DNA from: Geranomyces variabilis
Taxonomy: Eukaryota; Chytridiomycota; Chytridiomycetes; Spizellomycetales; Powellomycetaceae
Direction of reading: 5' to 3'
Assembly: GCA_027603065.1 (NCBI GenBank)
Contig: JADGJP010000047.1
Span: 119,918-183,917 of the forward strand
Length of the DNA stretch: 64,000 nucleotides
In this document: piece after piece, positions 61,198 through 64,000 of the stretch
Layout of the letters: each line of letters opens with the position of its first letter
How positions within the stretch are numbered: the first letter of the stretch is position 1
Program-made: the position numbers and the translations under genes
The notes under the pieces: generated by a model
Told to the model about the DNA's origin: nothing
Database searches by the model: none
Seen by the model: only the letters and a program-made list of their open reading frames with translations

Positions 61198-63631
61198 TCA
61201 CTTGCGCCAAAGCCCGCCGAAGACACCTCCCAACAGGCCGGCCTTGGCTGGGCCGGTTTCAGCCTCAGCACGAGGTTTCCGTGGCTGACCAGCAATGCGA
61301 CGCTCCACGTTGCGCGTCGGGAATGACACACCGTTGTTGGCGATATCGTAAAACACGGGTTTTGGGGCTACAGGAATGAGCTTCGGCGGTATGGCAACCA
61401 GGTTCGGGTTTGCCGCATCGAATGACGCGACGAATGTGTCAAGGCGGGCAACGAGCGGAAGCTAAGGAAACGCAAACAGTAAGATCTCCGGACCCCAGCG
61501 ACTTGCGTAGAGCATTCCATCCCTACCTTATCTTCTGCTTCTGCATCCGGCCCCTTCTTATCAAGCGCCCAGCGAGCTTGTTCTCTAAGCTTCGCGAGCC
61601 GGACCTGTTGTGCAAACTCGCTCGCCAGGTCTCTCAATTCGCGCGCCGCAAGACTTTCATCTGTAGCAATCCACTGTTCACGCAGGGCCGCGTCAGCTTG
61701 CACGCGAGCCTGGCTGACGTGCTCGTGAGCGCGATCGAACAGGACCATGGACTGGTCGCGCTCGGTCGACGCGAGCTCGCAAGCTAAAAAGAATGTTCTG
61801 AGAGCGCATACCCATCAGCGATAGAGAAAGGGGCATCCAGCAAGGAAATGAAAGACGTTCCCACCTGTGTGCCGCCAACAACGCGTCCTGAGCGTTAAGA
61901 TATTGGATTAAAGCAGGATCCCTCTGAATGCCAGGAAGCGCTTGGACGGTACTTATTGCCTTGTTACCGAGAGAAGTCATTCAGCAAAAAGCACAGAACA
62001 CGAGAGTGCAAACTGAAAAGCATACCTGTCGAGAAGCATCGATGTAGTTGAGAACTTCTCCCGGTCGCACCGCTTTTCGTTTGGTACCCACGACACCCGG
62101 CGCTGCCCGTTTTGCCTTCACTTGATCGACACCCAAGGCGTTTTTGTATATTTTCCCTTGCATTCGTTTGAACTGGGCGTATGCATGAACCGCAGCCACG
62201 TTTGCAGTGTTCTCGGCGCTTTTTGAGGAAATAGCTCGCTCTGTTACCCGCTGAGGAAAACAAAATGGCTGTCAGCGTAGCACGCCTGCTGCAGAGTTGC
62301 TACTTCAGAAAACCTGCACGTACCCGGTCTTCTTCAACGTCTCGAGCTGCGAGATCCACGGCCTGGTTCGCTTTTGTCACAAACTTTTCGGCCTTGGTAA
62401 TCAGTGGTGGAAGCTTGACCCCCGGTTCTGACTTGTATTTGGCAAATTGACACGATTCGTCAGCAATCGCCAAAAGCTGTGCGTACAGGGCCTGGTTTTT
62501 GACGGAAAGCTTTTTGCCTTGCCACTTGATTGCTAGCGATCCGCTCGTCTCGCGATTCAAAGATGGAACCGCCGCCTAGAAGCAGGACATCAGCTTGTTA
62601 CGGCAAACCCTGTCGTGGCGAACCTTAATCTTAACCCCACCTCTGCTTTTTGCAACAGCGCCTTCAAATCAACACCAGCCGTGCCATCCCGGGACGCTAC
62701 CAGATCGTCGATAGATGACTTTTGCGCATCTGGGACTTGCAAACGGTACGCGCAGAATCGAATACTGCCATCCATGTTGTCCGCAGCAGCTTGAGCCATG
62801 GTCGCCTGCTTCATGTCCCCCGACTTCGCAAGATGTAGGTATATCGTCCTTAGGACAAGGATTTAATCTGGACGATCATGCATCAGGTCATGGCAATGCA
62901 GCGCTTTACCTGGAGACGGCGTACGAATTCCATGCATTCTCCCACTTCTCTTGCTCCAGCGCGAGACTCGCTTGCATCAAGGTCATGTATGCCTGTGCTT
63001 CGAGCTTTGAGCGCTCATCACAGCATTCCTGAGTGACAGCCAGTAACCTCTCGGCAGCTTGAACGGCCCGCTTCAAACGATGCAAGAGATGGTTTTGTAC
63101 GCGGCTGTCGTCTGAATCGGGTTTGAGCTCCATGTAGTGGGACCAGCAGCGCTCAGCATCGAATAAGAGAATCCCCAGATCCCTGTATGGGACGTCCACA
63201 AGTTAGAAACCATGGGCAGAGTGATTATCCGCAAGACGAAATCGCGAAACCCACTTGGTGGTCTTGATGTGTTCGGACGTCAACGGGATTGGATGAAATC
63301 CCTTCTTTGGAGCTGCCTGAGTAAGGCCCGCTGACTTGCGCAACCGGGCGACTTTCGTGGTACAGAACTGCCTGTTTCCAAAGTCAGACCGTATTATCCA
63401 GACAACCAAAACTATAATTGCTGAAGATGAGAGCTGACCTATATTCTTTATAGTCATCGTGACGCAGGCCGTGCATGTCCCGTGCATCGTTAACGGTTTC
63501 CAGGACTGAAATAGGAGGTCAATGGTAGTAGGTTCGAGTTTGGCAGTCCTGGTAAATCGAGCTTGCGTACCATTCAGGGCAAAGTCTTTCACAGTTGCTG
63601 GCGCCTCATCGACGTCCATCGCAGTAGACAT
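61198..63631 (-). CDS. SRP68: Signal recognition particle subunit SRP68
   Basis: SRP68 pairs with SRP72 and binds 7S RNA in the S domain of SRP. Ten exons (63631-63571, 63505-63439, 63371-63255, 63182-62910, 62848-62641, 62575-62324, 62250-62026, 61959-61865, 61797-61527, 61461-61198) give 610 residues, close to the usual length. The N-terminal RNA-binding domain reads LETVNDARDMHGLRHDDYKEYR, then QFCTTKVARLRK. HLLHRLKRAVQAAE and KLEAQAYMTLMQASL are TPR-like helices. Later blocks are RTFFLACELASTERDQ, MVLFDRAHEHV, and the end KPVFYDIANNGVSFP, then AGLLGGVFGGLW. The choice of acceptor for exon 9 (TCTCAG) is set by reading frame. Confidence 0.93.
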
Positions 63632-64000
63632 TGTGGGTTAGGAAATAGACCTGGCACGATCTCCGTCACGGTGCAGAATGCGGCCGGCAAACGAGTTGGT
63701 CGCCCAAGCGGAGGCAGCGGAGGGCGCGGCGCACTCCAAAAGCATCTCCGTTGGAGACGTCCTTTTGTGCAGGTTGTGGTCACGTGTTCGCTGATTCGTG
63801 AGGCTCGCCAAATCGCGAAGCTCGCCAAATCCCGAAGCTCGCCAAAATGTGAAGCTCGCTGCTGTGACTCATTCCCGCGGACCGCGGGGACTGTCTATTG
63901 TGCGCGGCCACTTCGGCCATCCTTGGCGGCGGAGAGGAATCGGCGTGGGCGGAGATGAGTCACGTGTCGCGTCGCGCGTGTTTCCGCCTAAGTCCATTTT
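63632..64000. promoter_or_regulatory. SRP68 upstream region with E-box and 17-base repeats
   Basis: TCACGTGT lies at 63780-63787, 149 bases upstream of the SRP68 ATG, and again at 63960-63967. Between them is a four-copy 17-base tandem repeat. No gene was seen before the window ends. Confidence 0.5.
63800..63867 (+). repeat. 17-base tandem repeat, 4 copies
   Basis: Copies at 63800, 63817, 63834 and 63851 share GAAGCTCGCCAAA with a variable end; the first has GAGG and the fourth diverges after GAAGCTCGC. It lies in a promoter region, so it could be a clustered binding site. Confidence 0.8.

Overview
The window is nuclear DNA of a fungus. It carries 27 protein-coding loci, close-packed on both strands and split by many short GT-AG introns, most of them 45 to 120 bases. 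Ars2-type sterol esterification, MTC1, Gtr1, exocyst Exo84 and a Far8/striatin protein fit fungi. Several genes are missing from budding yeast: a TMEM138 orthologue, MINDY-4, an SH3-PX-BAR sorting nexin and a COX7A of the animal type. TMEM138 acts at the base of cilia, so I infer a flagellated, zoosporic (chytrid-like) fungus. The species is not identified.

Layout. 1-15 kb: V-ATPase subunit E (cut by the window edge), an unknown single-pass membrane protein, GAR1, an ING/PHD protein, a LEA-2-like membrane protein, two unknown proteins, COX7A and the TFIIA large subunit. 14.6-31.7 kb: listerin (LTN1, 13 exons), SmG, EXO84, sterol O-acyltransferase and an F-BAR/PH/C2/RasGAP protein. 31.7-33.9 kb: the only large gene-free stretch, with a long inverted repeat and a tandem duplication. 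33.9-41.8 kb: cytosolic HSP70, SRP54, GTR1 and a DUF262 protein. 42-54 kb: SH3-PX-BAR sorting nexin, eIF4E, S6 kinase-like AGC kinase, TMEM138, MINDY-4 and MTC1. 53.6-63.7 kb: striatin, Ku80 and SRP68.

Many genes are in head-to-head pairs with 120-420 bp between starts: GAR1/ING, unknown/COX7A, LTN1/SmG, SRP54/GTR1, DUF262/sorting nexin, eIF4E/S6K, TMEM138/MINDY-4 and MTC1/striatin. Five of these intergenic regions share a TCACGTG core. Three genes belong to TORC1 signalling (GTR1, S6K, eIF4E) and two to the signal recognition particle (SRP54, SRP68). HSP70 has the strongest-looking codon bias. No transposon ORF, tRNA, rRNA or CRISPR array was recognised. Exon borders were read by eye from splice signals, reading frame and family knowledge. 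All joined exon lengths sum to whole codons, but no transcript evidence was available.
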